This document shows, piece after piece, positions 51,480 to 60,281 of a stretch of DNA of 64,000 bases. The position numbers were made by a program, and so were the translations under genes. Under the pieces are notes generated by a model. It did no database searches. It had not been told where the DNA came from and worked only from the letters and a program-made list of their open reading frames with translations. Origin of the DNA: Spongiibacter thalassae (GTDB lineage: Bacteria; Pseudomonadota; Gammaproteobacteria; Pseudomonadales; Spongiibacteraceae); the NCBI RefSeq assembly GCF_012272835.1, contig NZ_JAAWWK010000001.1, forward strand, positions 496,001-560,000. Direction: 5' to 3'. Within the stretch, counting starts at the first letter, position 1, and the number at the start of each line of letters is the position of its first letter.

Positions 51480-53315
51480 TCAGGGCGTTTGCCTGGCATC
51501 GGCCTTGTTCACCAAGTCGGCGGCAAAGTCCATCACGTGAAAGATCACGCTCTGTTCATTGGTGCCGCTGACCAGTGAGGCGCCGGGGCCGATGGCGTAA
51601 ATGCCCACGTCTTCTCCCGCGTGGGTTTCTGAACCCAGCGGAATCAACGCCTCCTGATGGAAGCCAGGAGCCGTGGTATCCACAAACAGCAGGTCCTGGC
51701 GGCCAGTGTCGATGGCGTGGTTGTAGCTTTCATCGGCGTCGGTTTCGTCACCCAGGTCGCGGAAGCCTGGCCCGTTGGTGTAACCGAGGGTGGTGTAGGG
51801 CATGTTATCGGCGGCCAGCGAGGGCGCATTGGAACCCACCGGCACGACCTTGCCCAAAATCGGGTTGCCGCGCTTGGGGTAGCCCGCAATGGTGAACACG
51901 TGGCTGTGGTCGGCGGTGACGATAATCAGCGTGTCCTCCTGACTGGTCAGTTCAACCGCCTTGGCCACCGCTTCAGAAAGCTCAATCGCGTCGGTGAGCG
52001 CGCTGTAGGCGCTGCCAGCATGATGGCCGTGGTCGATACGACCCGCTTCCACCGTGAGGAAATACCCTTCGCTGTTATTGTCCAGCACCTTGATGGCGGT
52101 TTCGGTCATCTCACGCAGCGAAGGCTCACCGGCTACATCGTTGTGACGGTCGGCCTCATACTGCATATGCGACTCGTTAAACAGGCCGAACAGCTTGGTA
52201 GTGTTTTCGGTATCCACCGCCTTGAAGCCAGATTTGTCGAACACATAGGTGCCAGTGGCGTACTGGGCCTGCCACTCGTCTACCAGGTTGCGACCATCGG
52301 TGCGGTCACCTTCGGTGGCGCTTACCGCGTCGGGGCTGTTGGCAGCGGGTATATTGGGCAGGAAGTGACGGCGGCCACCGCCCATGACTACCTCAATACC
52401 GTCGACATCCACACCGGCGATACGGGCCTCAAGATTGCTCTCGAAATTAATCAGCTGCGAGGCGATATCCTCACAACCCGCCGTCACCGCAGCGGCAGGC
52501 ATATCGCTGATGTCTTCCCAGTTGCGGTCGGCGGATTTGGCGTAGGCTGCAGCGGGGGTGGCGTGGGTAATCCGCGCCGTAGACACAACCCCGGTCGACT
52601 TCCCAGCAATTTCGGCCAGTTCCAGCGCGGTCACCAGCTCATTACCGGCCACGGTGGAGCAGTCGCCCCGCACTACGTCTTCGTCAACGCCAATCACCCC
52701 GGCGTCGGTTTTCACACCCGACATCATCGCCGTCATCGTGCCCGCCGAATCCGGTGTTTGCGCATCCACGTTATAGGTCTTGGCCAGACCGGTGAAGGGG
52801 AATAGGTCGAAACTCAGGTTGTGCTCCTCACCCAGCTTGCCCTTGAGCTGACCTTCCAGAATCCGCGCGGCGGTCACGGTGGAAATACCCATACCGTCGC
52901 CGACAAACAGAATCACGTTTTTGGCTGAGCCGCGAGTGGCACCGTATTGTTGAACCTGGCTCACTCGCTGCTGCCCAGCGGTAAACCAGGCATTGTTTTT
53001 GGTATTGCCGATCAGGTCTACAGGCTCAGCGGCGCTGTGGGGCTGGCAGACATACTCAGTGTTAGTGATTTCGCTGGCGTCGAGTTGGTTGTTGCTGTTG
53101 GCATCCGCGCCGCTGTCGAAGCGAATACCACCACCGGGGCAATTGGCATCGCCTTCGGCCAGCGCCGTTTGGCTAACCAGTGCGTTGCTGCCATTTGCGC
53201 CATCGGCGCCGTTGGCACCGGCGGGGCCCTGTGGGCCAGTATCGCCATCGTCTCCACCACAGGCGCTCAGGCCCGCAATGGCGGCTGCAAGAATTGCGAC
53301 TTTAAATACGTTCAT
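51480..53315 (-). CDS. PhoA-type alkaline phosphatase with collagen-like lipoprotein N-terminus
   Basis: 611 aa. Signal peptide and lipobox (GLSAC, Cys19), then GDDGDTGPQGPAGANGADG, a short collagen-like Gly-X-Y stretch (about 22-43), then a small Cys-containing DUF7151-like segment (DANCPGGGIRFDSG, 56-69). The phosphatase core starts near 130: VGDGMGIST, nucleophile Ser190 in TPDSAGTMTA, and metal ligands in EAGRIDHGHHAGSA and TADHSHVF. Lipid anchoring and the spacer would hold it on the cell surface or in the periplasm. 35 bp downstream of a close paralogue. Confidence 0.92.
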   Translation of the reverse strand: MNVFKVAILAAAIAGLSACGGDDGDTGPQGPAGANGADGANGSNALVSQTALAEGDANCPGGGIRFDSGADANSNNQLDASEITNTEYVCQPHSAAEPVDLIGNTKNNAWFTAGQQRVSQVQQYGATRGSAKNVILFVGDGMGISTVTAARILEGQLKGKLGEEHNLSFDLFPFTGLAKTYNVDAQTPDSAGTMTAMMSGVKTDAGVIGVDEDVVRGDCSTVAGNELVTALELAEIAGKSTGVVSTARITHATPAAAYAKSADRNWEDISDMPAAAVTAGCEDIASQLINFESNLEARIAGVDVDGIEVVMGGGRRHFLPNIPAANSPDAVSATEGDRTDGRNLVDEWQAQYATGTYVFDKSGFKAVDTENTTKLFGLFNESHMQYEADRHNDVAGEPSLREMTETAIKVLDNNSEGYFLTVEAGRIDHGHHAGSAYSALTDAIELSEAVAKAVELTSQEDTLIIVTADHSHVFTIAGYPKRGNPILGKVVPVGSNAPSLAADNMPYTTLGYTNGPGFRDLGDETDADESYNHAIDTGRQDLLFVDTTAPGFHQEALIPLGSETHAGEDVGIYAIGPGASLVSGTNEQSVIFHVMDFAADLVNKADARQTP

Positions 53316-53350
53316 TTCAAATCTCCTGTTATCAGCTCGTAGCAGCCTTG

Positions 53351-54934
53351 TTAATCGGCAATCAGGCCAAGGGCATCGTTAATCAGATGGAATACAAGGT
53401 TTTGCTCAATCACGCCCTGCACCTTTTCGGCACCGGGGCCGGTGGCGTGAAGGCTGATATCTTCACCAGCGTGGGTTTCTGAACCCAGTGGCACCAAAGC
53501 CTCCTGGTGGAAGCCGCTGCTGGTGGTGTCAACGCTGGCCAGATCGTGGCGACCGGCGTTATTGCTTTGGGAATACACCGCGTCGGCGTCGGTTTCGCTG
53601 CCCAAGGTTTGCATCCCCATACCGTTGGTATAACCCAGAGTGGTGTAAGGCATACCATCGGCGGCGGTGGCCGGAGCGGTTTCGCCAATAGCCACCACCT
53701 TGCCCAGAATCGGGTTGCCGCGCTTGGGATAGCCCGCAATGGTGAACACGTGGCTGTGGTCGGCGGTGACCAGAATCAACGTTTCGTCGGGGTTGGTGTT
53801 GTCGACGGCGGCTTTCACTGCGGCGGCAAACTCCACTGCATCGGTCAGGGCGTTATAGGCGCTACCCGCGTGATGGCCGTGGTCGATACGACCCGACTCC
53901 ACCGTCAGGAAAAAGCCGTTGCTGTTATTGTCGAGAATATCGATCGCCTTGGCGGTCATCTGCGACAGTGAAGGCTCGCCGGACACATCGTTGCCACGGT
54001 CGGCTTCATACTGCATATGCGACTCGTTAAACAGGCCGAACAGCTTGGTTGTAGTGCTGGCATCAACGGCGTCGAAACCCGTTTGGTCGAACACATAAGT
54101 GCCGTTCTGATACCGGGTTTGCCACTCGGTGACCAGATTGCGACCGTCGGTGCGATCACCCTCCACCGCGCTGACCGCATCGGGGCTATTGGCGCTGGCA
54201 TCCTTGGGCAGGAAATGACGACGACCGCCGCCCATTACCACATCAATACCATCAACATCGGCGCCGCTAATACGCGCTTCAAGATTGCTTTCAAAGTTCA
54301 CCAGCTGATCGGCAATATCCGTGCAACCCGCATCAATGGCCGCCTGGGGCATATCGCTGATGTCCTCCCAGTTGCGGTCAGCGGCCTTGGCATAGGTGGC
54401 GGCGGGGGTGGCATGGGTAATCCGTGCGGTGGAAATCACCCCCGTGGCCAGGCCTTTCAGTTCGGCCAGCTCGACGGCGGTAATCAACTCATTACCGGCA
54501 ACAGTAGCGCAGTCGCCCCGCTCGACATCTTCATCAACACCAATCACGCCAACATCGGTTTTTACGCCCGAGATCATCGCCGTCATGGTGCCAGCAGAAT
54601 CCGGGGTTTGCGCATCGACGTTATAGGTTTTTACCAGCGCACTGTAGGGAAAGGTTTCAAAGCTCAGATTGTGCTCCTCGCCGCTGCCGCCCAGTGTCTG
54701 GCCTTCAAGAATACGCGCAGCGGTAAGGGTAGAAATGCCCATGCCGTCGCCAACAAACAGAATCACATTTTTCGCGGTGCCCGCCGCCGGAGCAGAGGCC
54801 TTGGCTTCGGTGGTGGTTTTGGCAGAGGTAAACCAGGTGTTGCTGGTTTGGTGAGCGGGCAGCACCGCCGCCGTAGTATGAGACGCAATAACCAGAGGCA
54901 AAGCCCCTGACAATAAAGTGCGTGAAAAGCGCAT
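53351..54934 (-). CDS. phoA: PhoA-type alkaline phosphatase
   Basis: 527 aa with signal peptide (cut near TTAA, residue 23), AGGAG seven bases before ATG 54934. The core is nearly the same as that of the downstream gene: VGDGMGIST, Ser113 in TPDSAGTMTA, ESGRIDHGHHAGSA, TADHSHVF and GSETHAGEDI. The divergent N-terminus lacks the lipobox and the collagen-like part, so this one should be freely periplasmic. The pair is a tandem duplication. I did not find a convincing Pho box upstream. Confidence 0.93.
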   Translation of the reverse strand: MRFSRTLLSGALPLVIASHTTAAVLPAHQTSNTWFTSAKTTTEAKASAPAAGTAKNVILFVGDGMGISTLTAARILEGQTLGGSGEEHNLSFETFPYSALVKTYNVDAQTPDSAGTMTAMISGVKTDVGVIGVDEDVERGDCATVAGNELITAVELAELKGLATGVISTARITHATPAATYAKAADRNWEDISDMPQAAIDAGCTDIADQLVNFESNLEARISGADVDGIDVVMGGGRRHFLPKDASANSPDAVSAVEGDRTDGRNLVTEWQTRYQNGTYVFDQTGFDAVDASTTTKLFGLFNESHMQYEADRGNDVSGEPSLSQMTAKAIDILDNNSNGFFLTVESGRIDHGHHAGSAYNALTDAVEFAAAVKAAVDNTNPDETLILVTADHSHVFTIAGYPKRGNPILGKVVAIGETAPATAADGMPYTTLGYTNGMGMQTLGSETDADAVYSQSNNAGRHDLASVDTTSSGFHQEALVPLGSETHAGEDISLHATGPGAEKVQGVIEQNLVFHLINDALGLIAD

Positions 54935-55482
54935 GTGGAAGCTCCTAGTAAGAAGGTGTTCTATGACCGGAACGGAGAGGTCGCAGGGTTATATCCGCTT
55001 GACGTCTGATTACACCCCGGCCAAAAACCAGCGTCGGAGCACGTAAACGACAGCGGCTTTATCATTTACCGCGTTAGATCCTATGGGCAGATGTTTACGG
55101 TTTTATTGCGTTTTTTTGGCGGTTTGACGACTATCGCGGCGAAATGCGCAGAACACGCCGGAATAGGGGAGGTGTAGCGTCGATTGCGGGGGGGCTAGCT
55201 TTTTTAAAAAATTACATTACAGTGGGGTGGGTAGTACAGGTAGGTACTCAGTGTGTGGCTGCGTTCGCGCCATACCGTCAAACATCGCCGGTTGACTCAG
55301 GGAATGAGAATGCAGAAGTCGATATCAGAAAATTCCTGGCTTCAAAGCGTTGAGAGTGGTGCCTGTTTGGGGTGCTGGGGTGGTTTGTGCGCCTGTCTAA
55401 GATATTACAGTGGCCGCCCGGTAAGAATTTTTGTGAGGCCGGAGGCCGTATTAACGCGCGTTAAACCTCATTTGGAGACCTT
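54935..55482. other. Intergenic region upstream of phoA and the accessory genes
   Basis: 548 bp without a gene I trust. The left part must hold the phoA promoter (minus strand). A perfect 14-bp palindrome, TTAACGCGCGTTAA, lies at 55451-55464, just before the ribosome-binding site of the HEPN-like gene, and could be an operator. Short frames (such as 55144-55353) have no family or initiation signal. Confidence 0.5.
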
Positions 55483-56202
55483 GTGCCAAAGTACAAAAGA
55501 ATATTTGACGCTCCCCCTGAGGTAATAAACCGCTATTACAGACGAAAGTGGACGCGAAAGTACTGGCCTTCGGTTGAAGCTGCAACACTGCGATACTCCA
55601 GGATCGCTTTGACCTTCCGGGAAAGGAAGAAGAATAAAGTTTTGAAGGCCACCCTTGAGACGTTCAAGAGAGAGGCCGAGCGAGCGAACAGTAAGGGGAA
55701 CGAGTGCACACAGGCACTCATGAATATGGGGCTGTTTTACCTGTTGGCCGAGAACGATATTCAGGCTGTCAAAATTGATGCTCTAACTCATCCTGATGAA
55801 TGGAAAAGGAAGTTGTCACTGAGGATTATTCTGCTCACCATCTATGAATGGGACATGGGTAAAGTGGCAGGAAAGAATCTCAAGGCCTTGCTATCTCGCT
55901 CTTCGGTACCCGAAGAAGTACAGAATGAGTTATTCGAATCACTGAGGACGCTAAAAAAGGCACAGCGTAAAGCAGCGAAAATACTTCATCAGCCTAGGAA
56001 TTCTGTTATAGCTCATCGAGATCCAAATGCGTTGGCTCAAGTAGAAACTATCGAAAGCTTGAATGCCAAGGAAGTATTCGGTGCCGCAGAGGACTTTTAT
56101 GCGTCTTCAGATCGATTCATGGGTGCATTCTCAAAAGTACTATTGCAAGCAGGCAGCTTACACGGCTTGCTTGCCTTTATACTCAATAAAAAGAAGGCTT
56201 AA
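55483..56202 (+). CDS. HEPN-like protein of unknown function
   Basis: 239 aa from GTG at 55483 with GGAG five bases upstream. All-helical and basic at the N-terminus. Residues 172-180 read RNSVIAHRD, which fits the RX4-6H active-site motif of HEPN ribonucleases, and YEWD at 121-124 recalls the upstream signature of the AbiU2-type HEPN family. The rest of the sequence is not one I recognise. AT-richer than the core genes. An abortive-infection or toxin role is conceivable but is inference from one motif. Confidence 0.6.
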   Translation: MPKYKRIFDAPPEVINRYYRRKWTRKYWPSVEAATLRYSRIALTFRERKKNKVLKATLETFKREAERANSKGNECTQALMNMGLFYLLAENDIQAVKIDALTHPDEWKRKLSLRIILLTIYEWDMGKVAGKNLKALLSRSSVPEEVQNELFESLRTLKKAQRKAAKILHQPRNSVIAHRDPNALAQVETIESLNAKEVFGAAEDFYASSDRFMGAFSKVLLQAGSLHGLLAFILNKKKA

Positions 56203-56238
56203 AAAGTGGCTGTTGTCGGTTAGCTTTCAAGGATAGAA

Positions 56239-56754
56239 ATGGACACATTTGAGTACGCGCAAATTGCTACAGCGTTTTTTTCTGTGCTTATCGCTCTGGT
56301 AGCGCTTGGGCTAGCGATTTATGAGGGCCATAGTAACAGAAAGCATAATCGGCTTTCTCTAAAGCCTTCTCTAGTTATGGAGACTTCTACTACAAATATC
56401 CCGCCAACCATTAATGCAACGATCGTAAATGCAGGGCTGGGTCCAGCAGTTATTAAAAATATTCAGTTTTTCTATCACGGTACTGAATTAGTGGGTGATA
56501 TTGAATATGAACTAAAGGCGGCAATATCCAATATTTTGGAAAATTTTTTGGTAGAAAGTACTTTAGTATCCCTTATGACCTCCGGTTATGTATTTAGAGC
56601 GTCAAGTGAAAATAATCTCATAAGGATTAAGGTACTGCCGCATGAGTCTACATGTATCGATAATATGAAGGAGCTTCTTGATATTATTGATATCCGCATA
56701 GAATATCAGTCGTTTTACGGGGAACCTGATGCGTATGATTCCAGAGAAAGCTAG
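56239..56754 (+). CDS. Hypothetical single-pass membrane protein
   Basis: 171 aa. One transmembrane helix at about 8-29 (IATAFFSVLIALVALGLAIY), then a soluble domain with the beta-sandwich-like pattern TINATIVNAGLGPAVIKNIQFFYHG that is common in small accessory-region proteins. No known family. 36 bp after the HEPN-like gene on the same strand, so they may be co-transcribed. AT-rich codon use. Confidence 0.65.
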   Translation: MDTFEYAQIATAFFSVLIALVALGLAIYEGHSNRKHNRLSLKPSLVMETSTTNIPPTINATIVNAGLGPAVIKNIQFFYHGTELVGDIEYELKAAISNILENFLVESTLVSLMTSGYVFRASSENNLIRIKVLPHESTCIDNMKELLDIIDIRIEYQSFYGEPDAYDSRES

Positions 56755-56860
56755 CAAGGACAGTAACGGCGACGTATTTTTCGCTCGCATGCGGCAAAAA
56801 AATAACGAGCGTTTTGGCGGCATTAAATGTCTTACCGTACCAACAATGAGAAAAGGAAAG

Positions 56861-57256
56861 ATGATGAAAAAAATAGTTACATTAATAACTTTTGCGACAT
56901 TGGCTTCTGGATGCTCAGTGCTAAATAAGCCAAAACTTTACGGAAATGATTCTTGCAAAAACCCGGATAAGACGGCTTATGTATACTCTAGCGGAAATGC
57001 TGCTGTCTGTTTGAAAGAATCCGCTGTGGCTTACATGATCTGCGCCAGAGAACTGGGAATTTTGTCAGCAAAGTCTTCAGGTGGGATTAAAGGTAAAGCC
57101 ACTGTTGATGTAGCCGGTCAAGGTAAAGCGGATGGTAGTGCAGAAAGTTCAAAAGAAGTGATTGTTATTTACGCTGACAAAGGCCCACTTGCTGTCGCTA
57201 CTGCCGATGCGATTAGAACCTGCATACAAATACATGATAATTACAATGGGGTTTAA
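56861..57256 (+). CDS. Hypothetical lipoprotein
   Basis: 131 aa from ATG 56861 (or the adjacent ATG 56864, better spaced from AAAGGA). The signal peptide ends in the lipobox LASGC. The mature part has four or more Cys (NDSCKNPDK, AAVCLKES, YMICAREL, RTCIQIH), likely disulfides, and a Gly-rich middle (SSGGIKGKATVDVAGQGKADG). I do not recognise the family. Confidence 0.65.
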   Translation: MMKKIVTLITFATLASGCSVLNKPKLYGNDSCKNPDKTAYVYSSGNAAVCLKESAVAYMICARELGILSAKSSGGIKGKATVDVAGQGKADGSAESSKEVIVIYADKGPLAVATADAIRTCIQIHDNYNGV

Positions 57257-57274
57257 CAATGGCAGGCACCGCAA

Positions 57275-57302
57275 CGTCATACTCTAAGTTTCGAGTATGA
57301 CG
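57275..57302 (+). terminator. Hairpin after the lipoprotein gene
   Basis: CGTCATACTC at 57275-57284 pairs exactly with GAGTATGACG at 57293-57302 across an 8-nt loop, 19 bp past the stop. No T-tract follows. Confidence 0.5.
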
Positions 57303-57389
57303 CCCGTGCTCTGGCGTTGAGGCTGTAGGTTTTCTCTTGAATGCCAGTGTATTTTGCTAAGCTAAAGCATCTGATCAGATAGCAATGGC

Positions 57390-57434
57390 ATGCCTAAGCT
57401 CAAACCCTACGACTACAAACAGGAAACGATGTGA
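57390..57434 (+). pseudogene. Transposase N-terminal stub (IS1182-like)
   Basis: The 14-residue frame MPKLKPYDYKQETM followed by TGA matches the conserved N-terminus of IS1182/IS4-type transposases as I remember it (MPKxKxYxYxQ..M). No further transposase sequence follows. The stub would be the leftover of a deleted insertion sequence. A strong terminator-like hairpin lies 29 bp downstream. Confidence 0.5.
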
Positions 57435-57462
57435 AGGGCTTCAGTCATGCAGCCCGCTGACA

Positions 57463-57499
57463 CTCGAGGATGGTCAAAACCATCCTCGAGAGATTTTTT
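57463..57499 (+). terminator. Intrinsic terminator
   Basis: CTCGAGGATGGT at 57463-57474 pairs exactly with ACCATCCTCGAG at 57479-57490 across a 4-nt loop, followed by AGATTTTTT. The best classical rho-independent terminator of the window. It may belong to the lost insertion sequence or end the accessory transcripts coming from 55483-57256. Confidence 0.85.
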
Positions 57500-57532
57500 C
57501 GTGAACAGTAAAATGGCTGATAACGATATTCG

Positions 57533-57975
57533 CTACAGCGCGACATCTTCCTGGTAAGGGCCGGGCAGCAGGCCCTGATTCGGGTTGCGTACCAGATTGG
57601 TGTTCGCCATGGTCGACAGTTTTGGGGTGTTATCGACAATCGAGCCCACAATTTGCGAAACCACCGCGCCAATCAGTGCGCCAGCCAGGCCGCCGCCACC
57701 ATCACTGGACGACTGCTGTGCAAACGCGACTCCGGTCCAAAGCGGCGCGCCGGTTCTGGCGTCCACCAGTTTCAGCTCTGAGTCGACGACGATCACTGAG
57801 GACAGCAGCTGATATTTCTGACCACATTGGCGAATATTGGTGTCACAAGCGGCCTCGATACCGTTGAAATAAAGGTGTAGGGGGCGTTGACGTCGACCGT
57901 TTCATTCAGCGGTGGAATCACTATGTCTTTTCTTGCGGACAGGGCCAAATGGTCTTGCGCTACATGGCTGATATT
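57533..57975 (-). pseudogene. DUF799/GNA1162-family lipoprotein remnant
   Basis: The downstream part (57533-57796) encodes LKLVDARTGAPLWTG, then GGGGLAGALIGAVVSQIVGS, the C-terminal half of DUF799 lipoproteins. Upstream, in another frame (about 57860-57975), one reads KDIVIPPLNETVDVNAPYTF followed by ISTVSRPL, the N-terminal half of the same family. The middle (including the GYYVFP block) is missing, the frame changes near 57840, and no signal peptide or start is left. An internal deletion plus frameshift has destroyed the gene. Confidence 0.72.
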
Positions 57976-58022
57976 TTAGTTATATTAAACACCGGCCTTG
58001 AAGGGTCTCTGTCGGCAATGAC

Positions 58023-59261
58023 TTAGTTTTGACTCAGAATGGTAATGCCAACGGCAGCTTCCTCTACTCCGATAAGACCGCCACTGTTCTCCTGCAAGGC
58101 GATACGGGCACCCTCTACCTGTCTTGCTCCAGCTTCACCGCGTAATTGGGTAACCAGTTCATGTAGCTGGCCAAGCCCTGTGGCGCCAATCGGGTGTCCT
58201 TTTGATACCAGTCCACCCGAGGTATTTACGGGCAGGCGGCCACCAAGCGAAAATTCTCCTCGCTCTGCGGCGGGGCCGCCCTCACCTCTAGGCACAAATT
58301 TCAAATTCTCGACGTGAAAGATTTCACCGGCGGCGGAGGCGTCATGCACCTCAGCCACATTGATGTCTTCGGGGCCTAAGCCTGCGATGTCGTAGGCCTT
58401 TTTCGACGCCAGTGTTTCGCAATGGTTTTCGAAGTCATCCCATTCCCTAAGTGTATAACCGCCAATGACGCTGGCCTTGACAGCGATTGTACGGCGTTTA
58501 TCCGCGCCGATGCGTTTAAGGCCGTATTCATTGCATACAATTATGGCCGCCGCTCCGTCGCTTAGCGGGGCGCACATCGGGAGTGTCAATGGGAAGGTGA
58601 TGGGCGGTGCGGCGAGGACTTCTTCGATACTCATTGCTTGGTTAAATTGTGCCAGAGGGTTGTGCACAGAGTGGTTATGGTTTTTCGATGCGACGGCCGC
58701 AATCTGTCTCTGGCTGGTGCCGTAGCGTTGTATGTGATCGATACACATTGCGGCGTAGATTTTCATGAATAGGCTGTAAGGCCGATCGGACTCTGAGCCC
58801 TCGGGCGCAACAAAACCTTCCGAAAGTTTCGTTAGTACCTTGGCATTTTCTTCGCTATTAGCGACGTCCCAGCCGCCATCGAATACCTTGAATGCGCGAG
58901 CTTTATCAGGAATATGCATTTTCTCTGAGGCGAGAACCAGGGCTGTGTCATAGCTGCCAGCAAGTAATGACTGAATGGCCATATTTAAGCCAATGGTGCC
59001 GGAGGCGCAGGCACCTTCGACGTTCACTATGGGAATGCCTTGCACTCCGCATTTACTCAACACCACTTGGCCTGGAATCGAGGTTTGATCCTGAAGATGG
59101 TTTGTAATTCCTGTGTAATAGGCAATGCCAAGGTCGTTGATAGCGCAACCTGCATCTTTTACTGCCAGTTGGATGGCTTCGTTTGCTAAATGATCTAGCG
59201 AGCATTCGAGGTGGCGGCCAAAGCGTGTCATGCCAATGCCAACTATATAGATACCGTCCAT
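58023..59261 (-). CDS. SCPx-type thiolase (acetyl-CoA acetyltransferase family)
   Basis: 412 aa. Nucleophilic Cys85 in EGACASGT, HDASAAGE (the HEAF-equivalent) and the catalytic His in SKGHPIGATG. This set marks the sterol carrier protein X/lipid-transfer thiolase group, which cleaves 3-ketoacyl-CoA, often with branched or cyclic side chains. It is the last gene of a minus-strand catabolic operon, 131 bp after the SDR gene. Confidence 0.88.
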   Translation of the reverse strand: MDGIYIVGIGMTRFGRHLECSLDHLANEAIQLAVKDAGCAINDLGIAYYTGITNHLQDQTSIPGQVVLSKCGVQGIPIVNVEGACASGTIGLNMAIQSLLAGSYDTALVLASEKMHIPDKARAFKVFDGGWDVANSEENAKVLTKLSEGFVAPEGSESDRPYSLFMKIYAAMCIDHIQRYGTSQRQIAAVASKNHNHSVHNPLAQFNQAMSIEEVLAAPPITFPLTLPMCAPLSDGAAAIIVCNEYGLKRIGADKRRTIAVKASVIGGYTLREWDDFENHCETLASKKAYDIAGLGPEDINVAEVHDASAAGEIFHVENLKFVPRGEGGPAAERGEFSLGGRLPVNTSGGLVSKGHPIGATGLGQLHELVTQLRGEAGARQVEGARIALQENSGGLIGVEEAAVGITILSQN

Positions 59262-59392
59262 TGTTATTCCTTAAAAACTGAAGTTGATCGCAAAAGTCAA
59301 AACGCTGAGTTTGAGGTCTCGGTTTCGCTTATCCGCGGTCATTGTTAGCGTTAACCGCAGCATCTTCGCGAATGATTTCTGTGCGAAATCGG

Positions 59393-60277
59393 TCAGATCA
59401 TGCCGCCCATAAGGCCGCCACTGGCGGCCATAACCTGGCCCGTTACATAATCTGAAAGTGGGGAGCACAGAAAGTAGACAAGGTCAGCGGCTTCGTCGAT
59501 ATGTCCAGCTCGACCAAGTGGAATTGACTGGATTTCGCGTGGGCGGTAAAGATCGTCTGCCGTTGTGGATTTCGCGTCTTCTGCGTTGATGCCAATTGCT
59601 TCAAGTATTTTATCCGGTACTCCCATTTGAATTTCTTCACCGCCAATTTTGATGCGGTTTTGCTCGCTCTGTGGTTGACCGAAGCGAGTTTGGATAATGC
59701 CAAATGCGGCCACGTTCACGTTGATCTTGTGTGGCCCCCATTCCTTTGCCAGGGCTTTGCTCATGCCAATAAGCCCCGCTTTGGCCGCCGAATAATTGGA
59801 TGCACCGACATTGCCAAATGAGGCGGCGAGGGATGATACATTGACGACTTTACGCATGACTTCCCGTCCTGCCTGCGCGTCGCTCTTGGCCGCAGCGAAC
59901 ATGTGTGGAGCTGCAGCACGAAGCAGCCGGAATGGCACCGTCATGTGGATGTCGAGCATGGCTTGCCATTGCTTGTCGGTCATTTTGTGTAATGCAGCAT
60001 CCCAGTGAAATCCGGCATTGTTGACGATGATGTCGGGTGAGCCAAAGCGCTGAACGGTGGCGTCGACTAAGGCTTGTGGTGTGCTTTCATCAAGTAAGTC
60101 AGCAACATGTGCTGAAGCCTGGTTGCCAAACTCCGCTAGCGCTACTTCAGCTGCCGATGCATCCATATCGGCAAACATGACGCGCGCGCCTTCTCCTACC
60201 AACTTTCGAGTGATGGCCATGCCGATACCTTGCGCCCCACCGGTAACGATGGCGGTCTTACCCTCGAGCATTTTCAC
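59393..60277 (-). CDS. SDR family NAD(P)-dependent oxidoreductase
   Basis: 294 aa from GTG at 60277, nine bases after AAAGGAG; an in-frame ATG at 60271 is the alternative. Classical short-chain dehydrogenase: TGGAQGIG (12-19), NNAG, and the catalytic Ser in NVSSLAASFG with YSAAK. It would oxidise a 3-hydroxyacyl-CoA (or other alcohol) between the hydratase and the thiolase steps. 4 bp after the hydratase gene. Confidence 0.88.
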   Translation of the reverse strand: MKMLEGKTAIVTGGAQGIGMAITRKLVGEGARVMFADMDASAAEVALAEFGNQASAHVADLLDESTPQALVDATVQRFGSPDIIVNNAGFHWDAALHKMTDKQWQAMLDIHMTVPFRLLRAAAPHMFAAAKSDAQAGREVMRKVVNVSSLAASFGNVGASNYSAAKAGLIGMSKALAKEWGPHKINVNVAAFGIIQTRFGQPQSEQNRIKIGGEEIQMGVPDKILEAIGINAEDAKSTTADDLYRPREIQSIPLGRAGHIDEAADLVYFLCSPLSDYVTGQVMAASGGLMGGMI

Positions 60278-60281
60278 TTTG

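Noticed and set aside
51657-52805. Plus-strand frame of 382 codons across an alkaline phosphatase gene
   Set aside because: Mirrored by a similar frame (54017-54910) across the paralogue, so it follows from the conserved phosphatase sequence on the other strand.
54961-55060. Pho box in front of the phoA gene
   Set aside because: ATGACCG and ACGACAG half-sites occur singly, but no second repeat stands 11 bp away.
55144-55353. 69-codon frame upstream of the HEPN-like gene
   Set aside because: No ribosome-binding site, no family, and overlapped by equally unsupported frames in other phases.
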